A DNA stretch of 64,000 bases, from assembly GCA_013396995.1 (NCBI GenBank), contig VWZP01004506.1, positions 3,204,434 through 3,268,433 on the forward strand, read 5' to 3'. The DNA comes from Dicaeum eximium. Lineage: Eukaryota > Chordata > Aves > Passeriformes > Dicaeidae. Positions within the stretch are counted from its first letter, which is position 1. Each line of letters starts with the position of its first letter. Positions 22,701 through 33,213 of the stretch are shown in pieces. The notes under the pieces were generated by a model. That model searched no databases. It saw nothing but the letters and a program-made list of their open reading frames with translations, and was not told the DNA's origin. Made by a program: the position numbers and the translations under genes.

Positions 22701-25700
22701 TCACTATTTGACCATTTCTTGCTCACTGTACTAAGTCCAACCTAAACTGAGTCATGCTGAAGAGCACAAAAATAATGTGGAGCTGTGCCCTTGTGTGGGT
22801 GAAGTTTGATTCCCCTTCACCAGTTTGTCCCTGGGATATTACACCTAATAACTCATATTCAACATCTCAAACACACTCAACATCTGAGTATTTCTGAGAA
22901 CCCCTGGGTGCCTGGTGACACCTTTGTGTGCCTGGTGTCATCTTCAGCTGTCTACCTGCTCTCAGCCGGCACCCTGTGGAGGCTGAGCCTCCACACAAGA
23001 ACTCCCAGCGTGATTTTATTGTATTTTCTTTAATTAATCTCTGCAGGCAGCCAAAGGCCATTCCTGTCCCTGGAAGCAGTTCATTAGCTGGCAACCCAAA
23101 CTTCACAGAAAGAAGCAACATGACAGTGGTAATAAAAACAAGACAAAAACAAAAAAACTGTGAACATTTTTATTGCCACTGGAGACATCGCCATCCACAG
23201 AGTATATTCAGAGCTGTCAGCAATGCCTCTCCTCATTTGGGACCCACTCAAAACAAAGCTCCAAGTTAAATTTCTTGCCTGACCATTACATCAAATTTTA
23301 GTTTCATTCTCAGTCACAGCCTTACACTGATTACATTATGAAATTCATTAGGGAAAAGAAAATTGCAGTTATTTCCTTGATGGAGCTGAGTGGTGCTGTT
23401 GCAGAATGGCCAGGAGCAACCAGGGGAAACATGCCCATTAGAGGCTGGTGTAATCCCACCAGGATCACAGCCAAGCAGTCACAGGACAAAAGCAGTGACA
23501 GGAGAGATGCAGTGACAGAGCAAAGGGTAGCTTTTTATAAAGGAAGATGTTTTCCAAGGCCTGATCTTTTGGATCATATTGAGAAACAAATATACATAAA
23601 GGTTCAAGGAAATGAAAAGGGAGAGACTAACTATATTTCAAAGGTTTTCCTGCTGTAACTATGTGTTTTAATAAAAGAACCTGGTGGCATATTTTATGGT
23701 CATTAGTGGTTTAATTAGGAAACATGTCATTTCACATCGCCCAGTTCCCATCTCACTGCCATTGAATGGTTCATTTCCTATCGTTTTCACAGCAAAAGTA
23801 ATGATATAAATGAACACAGGCTGCTCAGAAAGTGTTAGAAGGAAGAAAGCACCAAGATCTTTTGCCACAAACAATCTCACATTTTAGCAGACCCATGAAT
23901 GAAAAATAAATCCAAAAATCTCAAGGGAAGCATTGTTTCATTTCCACAGAGTGGTTGTGATTGAGCACAGGTAATTTTCCCAAGGCATTTGCATTCTTTG
24001 TGGGACAAATTTGAACAGCTTCCCACAGAATGGAGCCACTGTGCTGGAAAGTTCGAAGCCAAGAGCTGAGGACCCCAAAGTGGCAGCACAAAGGGGTGCA
24101 GAGCCTGCACTGGTCCTGACTGCTTTGGATAAGAGCACAGTGTAATTCTCACAAACCACAAGTGACAAGGTGCACTGGGAGATTGGAGGGAACTTGTTTC
24201 TTCTGTTAGTAACCACAGGAGTTTCTTGTGGTCGGTAGTTCTGAGAACGGGAAGCTGGACAAGCTGTAGGTGCAGGAGATTCTTGCTGCCTCTGGGGTTA
24301 CCCACCCAGCCAGAGCTCAACTGATTAGGAGGGTATCAGAGTTACATAATGACATTTCTGGGATGTTTTACAGTAAATATGTGGGGGCCTCTTCGAAGGG
24401 AGGGATGGGGGTTGTGGATAGCAAAACCGCAAGAAATTGAATTTAAATGGGAGAAAAATGTAACAGATCTTTGTAACCTATAATATGCAACAAACCCATA
24501 TAATTGTAAAATTAAATATAGCAAGTCAGTATTTAAAAGCTATTGGATCTATTAGTGTGTTTAGACTTGGAGTTCTGCTTTTAAAATGCCTATAAATTTG
24601 CTTGTGATACACAGTGATCCATCTCTCTTAACATCACACATCTGAAACATTGACATCTATCTCAAAGTTAAGATCTGAGAGCTCCATAAGAAAAATTAAA
24701 AGCCCATTAAAAGAAATAGGCACTTTTAGGACGTTATTAGAATGCCATTTTAGATGTTTTCTTCAAATTGCATCAAACTTTTCTCTGGTCTGCAGTGACT
24801 ACTGAGAGCACATAGTTACTAGCCCACAGATAGATAGATGTGTAGTAGATGCTTGTTTTACTACAGAAATCATATCCCAAACGTCCTAAAATATGTTTAA
24901 TAACCCAGCATAATAATAGCAACTTTCAAAACTATTGTAGTGGGAACTAGTCCAGCTTCCTACAGCAAGTCTTTTCCAGGTTTTTGTCATTATAGGAGGC
25001 ATCACCCACCTCCAAATTACTCCTTAAATGAATGCCTTGTGCAGGACGCATTCATCAAAGGCCAACAAATTCAGGTTTTATTAGGCCAATGTGTTAGAAG
25101 TCATTGCCACCCCTCACAACAACTCAGGAGGTTTTGCAGACAAAGTTTTCTAGAAGCAACTTGCCACAAAAATATATGAGGGATCATACTACTGAAAACA
25201 GATCAAAGTCAGCCTTCATACCCATTCCTGCCTCCTGACACAAGTGGAACAATGGTTTCAACAATATACTTTTGACTGGTTAATAAAGAATTATTTCAAA
25301 ACTACCCTTATTTCCAAGACAGAACCCTCTCCATAAAGCAGGGCAATAATTCCTCCAGTGTGTTTTTTTCTTACCTTCTTTAGCCATAAGGAAATCCAAG
25401 TCTGCTTCTATATATCTCCTACAGCATTAAAACTGTATATGGATTTTAGATAGGAATATTTATTAAACACTATCAATTCACAGCAGAATGGGGAAAAACC
25501 TTCCTTCATAATCTCATTGTATGTGGGAAAAATAACAGAAAAGCTGCTATTGTTTGGATGTTTTTTGTGATAATACTTTAAGAGACAAAACATTTCTCCT
25601 CCCAGCTCTAAAGCTATTGAAGGGATTTTCCTGACACACTCTAAAATGATTTATTGTAGGTCAGAGGGCAATTGGAAGAGAAAAAGATCAATCACACAGG

Positions 25701-26783
25701 AAGAGATAAGTTTTCCCCTTGATCTTTTGTTCTTTTTTTTCTTTTTAGAGTGAACAGCTTGTAGGATTTTTGAACTGTTTCAGGGCTCTAATTTCTTCAG
25801 CGATCATATAGTCTCCAGTTTGCTTATGGTTAAGCCATTTTTTATCAGAAGAACTAAATTCATGGTTCTGACCTCACAAAAGCAAAAATCTGCAGTTGTA
25901 CTGTAACAAACACTCTGGTGAGATGTTGTGAATAAGATACTTTTAGTGACTGGAAAAACTTCTCTGTGAATGAAGAGAAAAATATAAACCAGTCTGCAGT
26001 ATCTGAAATACAACCCAGAGGCATTAAGGTTGCATAGATGCCCCAGCAATTAATCATTAATAATGTTATCACAGCCTGGGTTGTCCCAAGGGTTGCAGTA
26101 ATGATTGGCCACTTTTCATGAGGAGCTGTGAAATGGTTTTTTTGCTCTGCATGCAAAACAGAGAAATTATTTAAGGGCAATAGACTGAGAAAAGCTGATT
26201 ACATTCAGGTACAAAATCATTGCATTCATAATGCAAATGTTTTCCTTCTATCTAATATTAACAAAGGGCATTGTCCTTTCATTTGTCAGGGAATTAGTCA
26301 TACATATCCTAGTGCCTGTCAGGAGAATAGCATGGCTGATTCCTCAATAACAGTACTCAAAACAAATCCTCACCTGGTAATTCATGTTTATCATTCCAGC
26401 ACACTGCAAGTAGAAAGAAGGGGTACAACACTTTTGTGTTCATTGCAATAACTACAACATTTGGGATTGCTTTTATCAGCCAGATGTTATTTGCATAGCT
26501 GTAGTGTCTACATGTCCCAGCAGGAGCAGAACTGCAGATGAGTTCTGCAAGAGACAGAACCTCCTCCAAACTGCCTTGAAGCCAAGTGCACGGAAGATCT
26601 GTGGCACAAGATGTGTTACAGGGGCTGGGACAGGCAATGACCCACCCAGCCAGTGACAAACAGAACCAGCCACATCAGGTGATGATCTAGTGGTGCTGCT
26701 CCTGGCTGTGACTCCAATTCCCACTCTCTCTCCATGTTAGACAGCTGGTGCTATGCTCTTCCTGACAAAGCCCAGGTCCCAGG
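19731..26783. other. Gene-free unique sequence (7 kb)
   Basis: The longest stretch without a recognisable repeat. The largest frames (147 codons minus at 23877-24320, 113 codons plus at 22928-23269) overlap frames on the other strand and have no recognisable domain. Most notable is 26040-26290: AT-rich, with AATTAATCATTAATAATG at 26048-26065, a perfect ATGCAAAT octamer at 26231-26238, and a convergent SOX-like pair at 26260-26274. It is a candidate enhancer by motif content only. Confidence 0.5.
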
Positions 26784-26857
26784 AAACAAAGATGAAGGTG
26801 TGCAAAGCAAGGTCTGAGTAAAACAAAGACGAAGGTGTGCAAAGCAAGGCCTGAGTA
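26784..26857. repeat. 37-bp tandem duplication, two copies
   Basis: Copies at 26784-26820 and 26821-26857 both begin AAACAAAGA and end CTGAGTA. They differ only by two T/C transitions, so the duplication is recent. Confidence 0.95.
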
Positions 26858-29331
26858 CTCTGACAGACAGGCAATTCTTTGAGATGGGTGCTTGGCCAGC
26901 TTTATCACACATGCAGATCAAGAGGGATGAGCTTCAGCACAAGCCTAGACCTGATCTCAAACTCATCCCCTACATCCATAGAGAAGCCTCCTCACTTTTG
27001 GTCCATACAATCTCAGGCTGCACAAGCCAGAAAAAAAAAATCATCACTTTCATTCAGGTAACCTGATAGAAAATGCATAAGCCTGGGTTGTGTGGGGTAT
27101 TTTATGCACCAAATCCCCAGGTTTAGGTACAGTGCCATGAAAGTCTCTCCTGTTTTTGCCCTAGGCAATGTCCAGCAGATAGTTGTCAGTTTGAGCAGCA
27201 TAAGACATGGAATAAAATCACACCCTCACTAAAAGTACAAGCAAATCATAGAGGATTGTAATGAAAGCTGAATTTTACCCAGAGGTGTCACTGATATTCA
27301 TCCAGGAAGGGTATCTATGTCCACTCTGGCAGACTGGGCAGCCTTCAAAGAGCCCAGAGTCCCAAAGTGGCACTTGGAATGCAAGTCCTAAGAGCTGTGG
27401 TGCCAAATCTAACTGCTTATAACATAAGCTTATAAGCTGAGCACATCTGCAAAGTCGATTGAGAGCTGATCAATAGCATCTATGTCCTTTAGGGTGCAAG
27501 ACAGACAGACCCCAGCACAGACAGACCCCAGGCTCAGGAGGGCAGATCTCACCCCGAACTCCCCTGGCTGCATTGGGACTCACAGACTGTCACAGAGATC
27601 TACTGCCAGCCTGCTCAGATCCAGACACCTGCACTGTGAACACCTAAAGTTAAAACACTTGAAACCCAACCTTAAAAGCTTCTCTCATTGAGCTTTGATG
27701 AACAAAAACGGTGTAGAGAATGGCAGAGTGAGAAAGCAAGATCACATGAATGCTGGTTCCAAAAAATTTTCTTTCCCTCCTCTCCCATTGTACAAAAAAA
27801 TAAAGAACTTTATGCTACTAAAAGTCAGAAAAGATTGAGCCATCAATTATTAGTGTTCTTCATGTTTCTGTAGCAAAAATGGAGAGGCATTAGTTTGCAT
27901 TGTATTGTATATCTACAATTCAGTTTACCGAAACTGCTCTTAGTGTCTAATTTTTTTCATGATAAGTCATAATAGCTATCAATTAATGTTTCTTAGCATA
28001 TTTGGGGTTCTGTACACTGGAAAGTAGCTGAAAAAAAATTATCATCTCAGATTTTCAGTAATGACATATATTATTTAACATAAACTAGGTAAAAACTCAC
28101 CTTTTCCATCATCTTCAGTTCTCCTCTGAAAGCTAGACCTGTCCTAAACCCCACCTCAGTTAACTACATGGTTTTCCAACTCTCCAGTCTGTCTGTTTAT
28201 CAGTAACACAGGTTTGTGACCATTTGGCCAGTCTTGTTGGTGCAATGGAGCTAGTTCTTTCTGTTCCTGTTTTTTGCAGCATGTGAAGGAAAGCACCTGA
28301 GTCATTTGGCTCCCCTGGGGATGCAGGTCATGCTATCATGAGCCACCTTGGCCACCACAGTCAGCTGCATCTCCCTGAAATCTATGTCAAACTCCTCAGC
28401 TCCCAGGGGAGCTGAAACTCAAGTGCTGAGTACAAATACCCTTGAGCTAGAGGAAGCTGAGCTAAACATACTGCAGACAAGGAGCAGTACATTCTAGGTA
28501 GGCTTGTATTCAGGTGTGACCATGTAATATCATCAGAGAAAATACCTGTGTGGGGTTTTTTCCTCTATTATCCAGATGTGTGATTCATAATGCATTAATT
28601 GCAAGTGTAGAAAAACTATATCAAAGTTTGCTTGCCCGCATCATCAGTGATCATGATCTCTTGAATGTGGTGGTGATCTGCTCTTTCATTGCCTGGCTTT
28701 TAGAGTACAGTCAGTCTCCTTTGAAAACACATCTATAGTGATCCACCCATTTACACCTTTTGGATGTTCTGTGAGATGGAAAATGAGAGAATTCATGAAC
28801 ATATTTACACTATTGTGTTTCCTCAGCATTACAGAATCTGCACCAGGTAGCCAGTGAAGAAACCCCCTGAGATGGTCAGTGGCAAGGGAGGAGAGCAGAG
28901 AGCCTGGTTAGCCACAGTCCAAGAGGAGCCCCTGCTGATCCCTGGAGGGATTGCAGTGAGCACTGAGAAAATGGTCAATATTTTATACCCTTCAGGCAGA
29001 GAAAGTTTGTTAATGAGAATTAAAATGTAACAGGAAAAAAGAAAAGAAGGCTCTAAAGCAGTTGGAGAATGAAAAACTAAAATTGATTCAGTGCTTTAAT
29101 TTCAGCTGCTTTTGCAATGGGTATTTTTGAAATTGAGAACTCTGAAAAAGGTTTTGGCCAAGGGAATTTTTTTAATCAGACATAATTGTGAAAACACATG
29201 TGCTTTTTTGGTTTATCTTTATTCACATCCATTAGTTACCCAAAATAAATATCACTCATCAGACAGACACAGCCAGCTGAAAGATTGGTATGGATTTTTG
29301 ATGAATTCATAGTAAATTGGTAAGACTAAAC
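26858..29331. other. Gene-free unique sequence
   Basis: Nothing recognised apart from a 16-bp tandem duplication at 27501-27532. Frames are 60-70 codons and uninformative. Confidence 0.55.
27501..27532. repeat. 16-bp tandem duplication, two copies
   Basis: ACAGACAGACCCCAGC is followed directly by ACAGACAGACCCCAGG, with one mismatch at the last base. Confidence 0.9.
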
Positions 29332-29403
29332 AAAACACCACTTGCATATAATTACAGAATCATGACTCTGTGATTCTGTGAAAACATCACTTGCGTATAA
29401 TTA
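29332..29403. repeat. 23-bp direct repeats flanking a 26-bp hairpin-forming insert
   Basis: Near-identical 23-mers (21 of 23 matching) lie at 29332-29354 and 29381-29403, both beginning AAAACA and ending TATAATTA. Between them are 26 bp that start CAGAATCA and contain its reverse complement TGATTCTG, giving an 8-bp stem; the insert resembles the octamer tail of CR1 elements. It could be a target-site duplication around a tiny CR1-derived insertion or a 49-bp tandem duplication whose second copy is incomplete. Confidence 0.8.
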
Positions 29404-30243
29404 TTTTATTTCCTTGTTGGTTTATATCTTGTTGGTTGAATATTCCATATTTTCCTTTCCCCATGGCCCTTCCAAAAAGGAGGTCTGAGTGTGTTTGCAT
29501 TTCTAATGCCCAAGATCAAAAGTTCCCCAAGCTTCTTGCCCAAGCTCAAGAGGGAAATGTGTGTCACAGGACAGAATAAAGCCTGGATTCCATAACACCA
29601 GGCCCAGCTCCCCCAGAGGACCACAGACAATGTGTGATTCTTGCATCTGAGGAAAGTACCTGTTCTGTCCACAGATCCTGCAGTGCCTCAGTGGTCTCCA
29701 AAGCACAGGAACCAATGGTGTTCTACAGTCTCCCCTGCTTCCAACATGGGATTCACTCATACACAGCTTTACAGTCCAAATGCAAAGGGCCTCATCTTCT
29801 TACATATGTACTTGCTATAGCCAGTTCCATCTAAACTTGATCCTTCAAGCAAATCACATATATAATGATGTACATTGTACCACTGTCTCATGGTTAAAAG
29901 ACCACATGGTGCCTTCCAGAAGTGGAGTGTAGAGTTTAGGAAAAGACAGCAGGAGTCTGAATGATCAATGAACCCAGGGATTGTACCCACATGTGTCACA
30001 CACTTATGCAGTGTCAGTCTCTGCCATTCAGTGGAGTTCATCTTAACTCAGAGTGATGATGCACAGCAAAAGGCATCAAAACCGTACACCGTATATAGAA
30101 CATTGAAATTCAATCAGATATTTGTTTTGGAGCCCAAGAAGAATTAAGATTTGCTAATAATCTGAGCAGGATTGTCACTAGCATTATGTATCTGGCCCAG
30201 AGCCTGGACACCAAAAGCAGAGAAAATAATCCCAAAATCACAG
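29404..30243. other. Gene-free unique sequence
   Basis: No recognisable feature. Overlapping frames of 85-90 codons on the minus strand (29406-30041) lack domain-like content. Confidence 0.55.
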
Positions 30244-30350
30244 TCCCATGGTGTGATTCTTGGGGCTGTCCTGTGCAGGGCTAGGAGTTGGACTGCAATG
30301 ATCCTTGTGGGTCTCTTAAAACTCAGACTATTTTGGGATTCTTTGATTTT
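30244..30350 (+). mobile_element. CR1 LINE 3'-end fragment
   Basis: A 107-bp CR1 tail in plus orientation. It shows CCCATGGTGTGATTCTTGGG, GCTGTCCTGTGCAGGGCTAG, GAGTTGGACTGCAATGATCC, TTGTGGGTCTC and the terminal GGGATTCTTTGATTTT, a decayed ATTCTATG tail. It is strongly 5'-truncated and non-coding. Confidence 0.9.
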
Positions 30351-31561
30351 ATAATCTTACCTCTCTCATGCTTTCACTAATGTAAATCTATAGCATTCAT
30401 CTCTCCTGTCACAGACAGTCATGGCAACTAAATTCTAGCACTGAATTCATGTGTGCCATGTGCTCACAGCACTACTGAGAACACAGGACCTTTGCAGCTC
30501 TCCCTGTGCACACTCCCACTGAGATAAAGTAAAAGGTGAAGTTGGAGATGGGAAGCACAGCACCCTTTTCCTCTTGTTAGAAGAAGCATGTCTATGGGAG
30601 AAGTTGCAATTGGCCAGGATGCAGATTTGAAGTTCAGCTTCCTGGTTTATTTTTTGCAAAATGCCAGGAGAACTTTCATAAACACAAATATTTGGGGCTC
30701 TTTTTTATCTCTGGTATGTTAGCTGGGAACTCCATCAGCTCAATGCTTTCTGTTCCAGTTAGTGCAGAAAGAATGCCCTTGCTAAATCACCCACCCCCTT
30801 CCAGAAGCTCCTGTGCTATTCCCTATAGACCAGAGTCTTATCTCACTCAACTTAACTTGGATTAAAACCTCCTGGAGATAGTGTGAGCACAAACACATAA
30901 AGCCAGTAGGTTTTTATAACACACAACATTTTTCCCAAAATCCATATGGTTTAAGCCCTGCTATCTAATTGACTGCACACTACTCCAAACAACTGCATTA
31001 AGAATTTTCTCAGTGTGCAGGGACTAAGGCTCTCTACTTCAGCAGTGGTATTATCTTCACCAAATATCAAAATTTTGCAATATCACTGGTCATTTTTATA
31101 AGATTGGAATACAATAGAAAATTTTCAGCAAAACAATCTGGGAGTTTTACTTCAGGGAAGGAAAAGTATCAAAATCAAATATATTTCCTTGTAAAATTAC
31201 GTAAAACTGAATACATTTTCCTGCAGGGAAAAAAAAAAAAGTTAAATTATACACATTTCATTGCGGAAAAACTTTGAGGAAAAATCTTGAAACCTCACTA
31301 AAGAATTTTTCAAAATTATATCATGCACTACCTGTTACAATACAGCAGAAAAACTGAAAGCTATTTTCACTTTTTGGTCTGGCTTTTTAAGACACTAAGA
31401 CTAGTGAGCTTATCTTCTTTGACTCAGTGGCACATATTCATGTAGCAAATTTTTTTTCTACTTTGTCATCACATTTGGAATTGAAATAAATTTCAGCCTT
31501 TCTTGGGAAATGGAAGTTCCAAGTGTCTCCCCATAGAGCTGCCAGTCAAGTATGTCTGCCC
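30351..31561. other. Gene-free AT-rich sequence
   Basis: No gene or repeat is recognised. A 12-base A run lies near 31230. The segment ends at the first copy of the 95-bp direct repeat. Confidence 0.55.
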
Positions 31562-31656
31562 AAACTTGTGCCCACCAGCCTTCTGGACCATCACTGGAGA
31601 GGGAGACCAGCCTGATTCCTACTCAATACCAGCCAGTCATGACCTCCTCCAGGAAA
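31562..31656. repeat. Left copy of 95-bp direct repeat flanking CR1
   Basis: From AAACTTGTG to the GGAAAA just before the CR1 3' end. It aligns over its length with 32594-32688 at roughly 75-80% identity by hand, with one 2-bp gap; the shared core is CATCACTGGAGAG. I do not recognise the sequence as a known repeat. Its edge coincides with the CR1 terminus. Confidence 0.8.
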
Positions 31657-31740
31657 ACCTTAGAATAATTTAGTTTTGAAAAGATCTCTAAGATCATTGA
31701 GTCCGGCTGTAAACCCAACACTGCCAACTCCACTACTGAA

Positions 31741-31776
31741 CCACGTCCCTAAGCACATCCACGTCCCTAAGCCCCA
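31741..31776. repeat. 18-bp tandem duplication inside CR1
   Basis: CCACGTCCCTAAGC occurs at 31741-31754 and again at 31759-31772, each followed by a CA-type tetramer. The CR1 3' UTR normally has this phrase once, so the duplication came after insertion or is specific to this copy. Confidence 0.85.
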
Positions 31777-31876
31777 CATCTACACATCTTTAAAACACTC
31801 CAAGGATGGTGACTCAACTACTTCCCTGGGCAGCCCATTCCAACACTTGATAATGTTTTTGGTGAAGGAATTCTTT

Positions 31877-32558
31877 CTAATTTTCAATCCAAAGCATTTT
31901 GGTGCAGCTTGAGCCCATTTCCTCTTGTCTCTTTACTTGTTCCTTAAGAGAATAGACCAACCCAGCCTGGCTACAGCCTCTTTTCAGGCAGCTGTGGGGA
32001 GCAATGCAGTGTTCCCTGAGCCTCCTTTTCTCCAGGTTAAACACCCCCAGCTCCCTCAGCTGCTCCTCATATGACCTCTGCTCCAGACCCTTCCCCACCT
32101 CCGTTGTTCTCCTCTGGAAACACTTCAGCCCCTCCATGTCTTTCTTGAAGTGAGGAGCCAAAACCTGAGCACAGGATTCAAGATGCAGCTTTATAGTGCA
32201 GGGGGACAATCACAACCCTGGTCCTGGTGACTCTATTGCTGATACAGTTCAGGATGCCATTGACCTTCTTGGCCACCTGGGCACACTCTGGCTCATGTTC
32301 AGCCACTGTTGACCATGATCCCCCAGGTCCTTTTCTGCTGGGCAGCTTTCCAGCCACTCTGCCCCCAGCTTGAAGCACTGCAGGGGTTGTGGTGACCTGA
32401 GAGCAGGACCTGGCACTTAGCCTTGTTGACCCTCATACAAATGGCCTTGGCCCTTTGATCCAGCCTGTCCAGATCCCTCTGCAGATCCTTCCTGCCCTCC
32501 AGAAAATCCCACCAACTTGGTGTCATCTGCAAACTACGAGTGATCTCAATCCTCCCTT
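31877..32558 (-). pseudogene. CR1 ORF2 reverse-transcriptase C-terminal remnant
   Basis: Decayed coding sequence of the CR1 ORF2 protein (endonuclease plus reverse transcriptase, which copies element RNA into the genome). Reading the minus strand from 32534: FADDTKL carries the catalytic Asp-Asp pair of reverse transcriptase. A shift of frame follows, then LEGRKDLQRDLDRLDQ and NKAKCQVL. Another shifted piece follows with CAQVAKKVNGILNCISN, and a third frame with FKKDMEGLKCFQRR and SYEEQLRELGVFNLEKRRLR. The open pieces lie at 32299-32562, 32178-32378 and 31877-32209 in different frames, and a TAG stop directly precedes the FADD. At least two frameshifts plus the 5' truncation make it nonfunctional. 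Identification rests on the order and spacing of these motifs, which match avian CR1. Confidence 0.92.
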
Positions 32559-32567
32559 CCATTTGGG

Positions 32568-32590
32568 AGTTATTACCCTGGGTAATAACT
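32568..32590. repeat. Perfect 23-bp palindrome at CR1 5' junction
   Basis: AGTTATTACCC and its exact reverse complement GGGTAATAACT are separated by a single T. It lies between the truncated 5' end of the CR1 and the right copy of the 95-bp direct repeat. Confidence 0.95.
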
Positions 32591-32593
32591 GCA

Positions 32594-32688
32594 AAACTTG
32601 TGTCCTCCAGTCTCTTGGGTCATCACTGGAGAGGAAGAGCAACCTGGTTCCCGCTCTATCAGCCAACCATAACCTCTTCTGGGACAAG
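32594..32688. repeat. Right copy of 95-bp direct repeat flanking CR1
   Basis: Partner of 31562-31656, in the same orientation, starting AAACTTGTG and ending GGGACAAG. Together the copies bracket the CR1 almost exactly. Confidence 0.8.
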
Positions 32689-33127
32689 TGGGGTGGTAAG
32701 TCCTTTGTGTCAAAGTCATGGTTAGAGACATCTGCTAGAAAGTTCTGTGATGGCAAGCAGAGGTTAAGGGCAAGGTTATCAGGAAAAAGGTAAGAGAGAG
32801 AGGACAGTAATAAATTTGATTTACAGTAAATTTCAGAGGGCATCTGCTTCAGACAAGATCATGCTTCAAAAAGCCACAAAGCAAAGTGCTGAGGACGAGG
32901 GGATGAGATGCACAACATCAAGGCTCACTTCATTTGTCTGGAGGCTAGTGAGAAGTAAAAGTGACATTTTCATCTAGAAACTACTTTTCTTTACACTGTC
33001 CCTTGCTGATACTGAATTACAATAACTCAACACTGACCAGAACAGGAATAGTCTTGCCACACAGCTGTGTCAAAAAAAAAAAAAAGTTTTATGCTTCTGA
33101 TGGTCCTAGAAAGATAGATATATATTT
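32689..33127. other. Gene-free sequence with A tract
   Basis: Nothing recognised except a 14-base A run at 33072-33085. Confidence 0.55.
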
Positions 33128-33213
33128 AAAAAAACAAAACAAAACAAAACAAAAACCTATATATACATATATATATGTGTGTGTGTGTGTATATATATAT
33201 ATATACACACACA
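33128..33213. repeat. Compound microsatellite (AAAAC)n, (TA)n, (TG)n, (TA)n, (CA)n
   Basis: Pentanucleotide AAAAC units (33128-33155) pass into TA-rich sequence with an internal CA, then about eight TG, about eight TA and about five CA. The TG and CA blocks are mutually complementary around the TA core, so the tract can fold back on itself. Confidence 0.92.

Larger units (their letters stand above)
31661..32558 (-). mobile_element. CR1 LINE, 5'-truncated (about 0.9 kb)
   Basis: The longest transposon piece in the window. On the minus strand it runs from within the reverse-transcriptase core (FADD motif, complement of 32523-32534) through the C-terminal part of ORF2 and the 3' UTR to the end at 31661. 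At that end the plus strand reads TAGAATAATTTAGTTTTGAA and AAGATCTCTAAGATCATTGA, the standard reverse-complement CR1 terminus. The plus strand also shows CTCCCTCAGCTGCTCCTCAT and CAGGATGCCATTGACCTTCT, well-conserved CR1 positions. An internal 18-bp duplication sits at 31741-31776. It has no full ORF and cannot move on its own. Confidence 0.95.

Noticed and set aside
23877..24320. 147-codon minus-strand frame
   Set aside because: No recognisable motif, and an alternative minus-strand frame of 92 codons is open through the same DNA. Treated as chance.
3108..33213. Repeat clusters checked as possible CRISPR arrays or telomeric/satellite DNA
   Set aside because: No regularly spaced repeat-spacer pattern and no TTAGGG arrays. 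The tandem units are simple two-copy duplications or microsatellites, and the DNA is eukaryotic.
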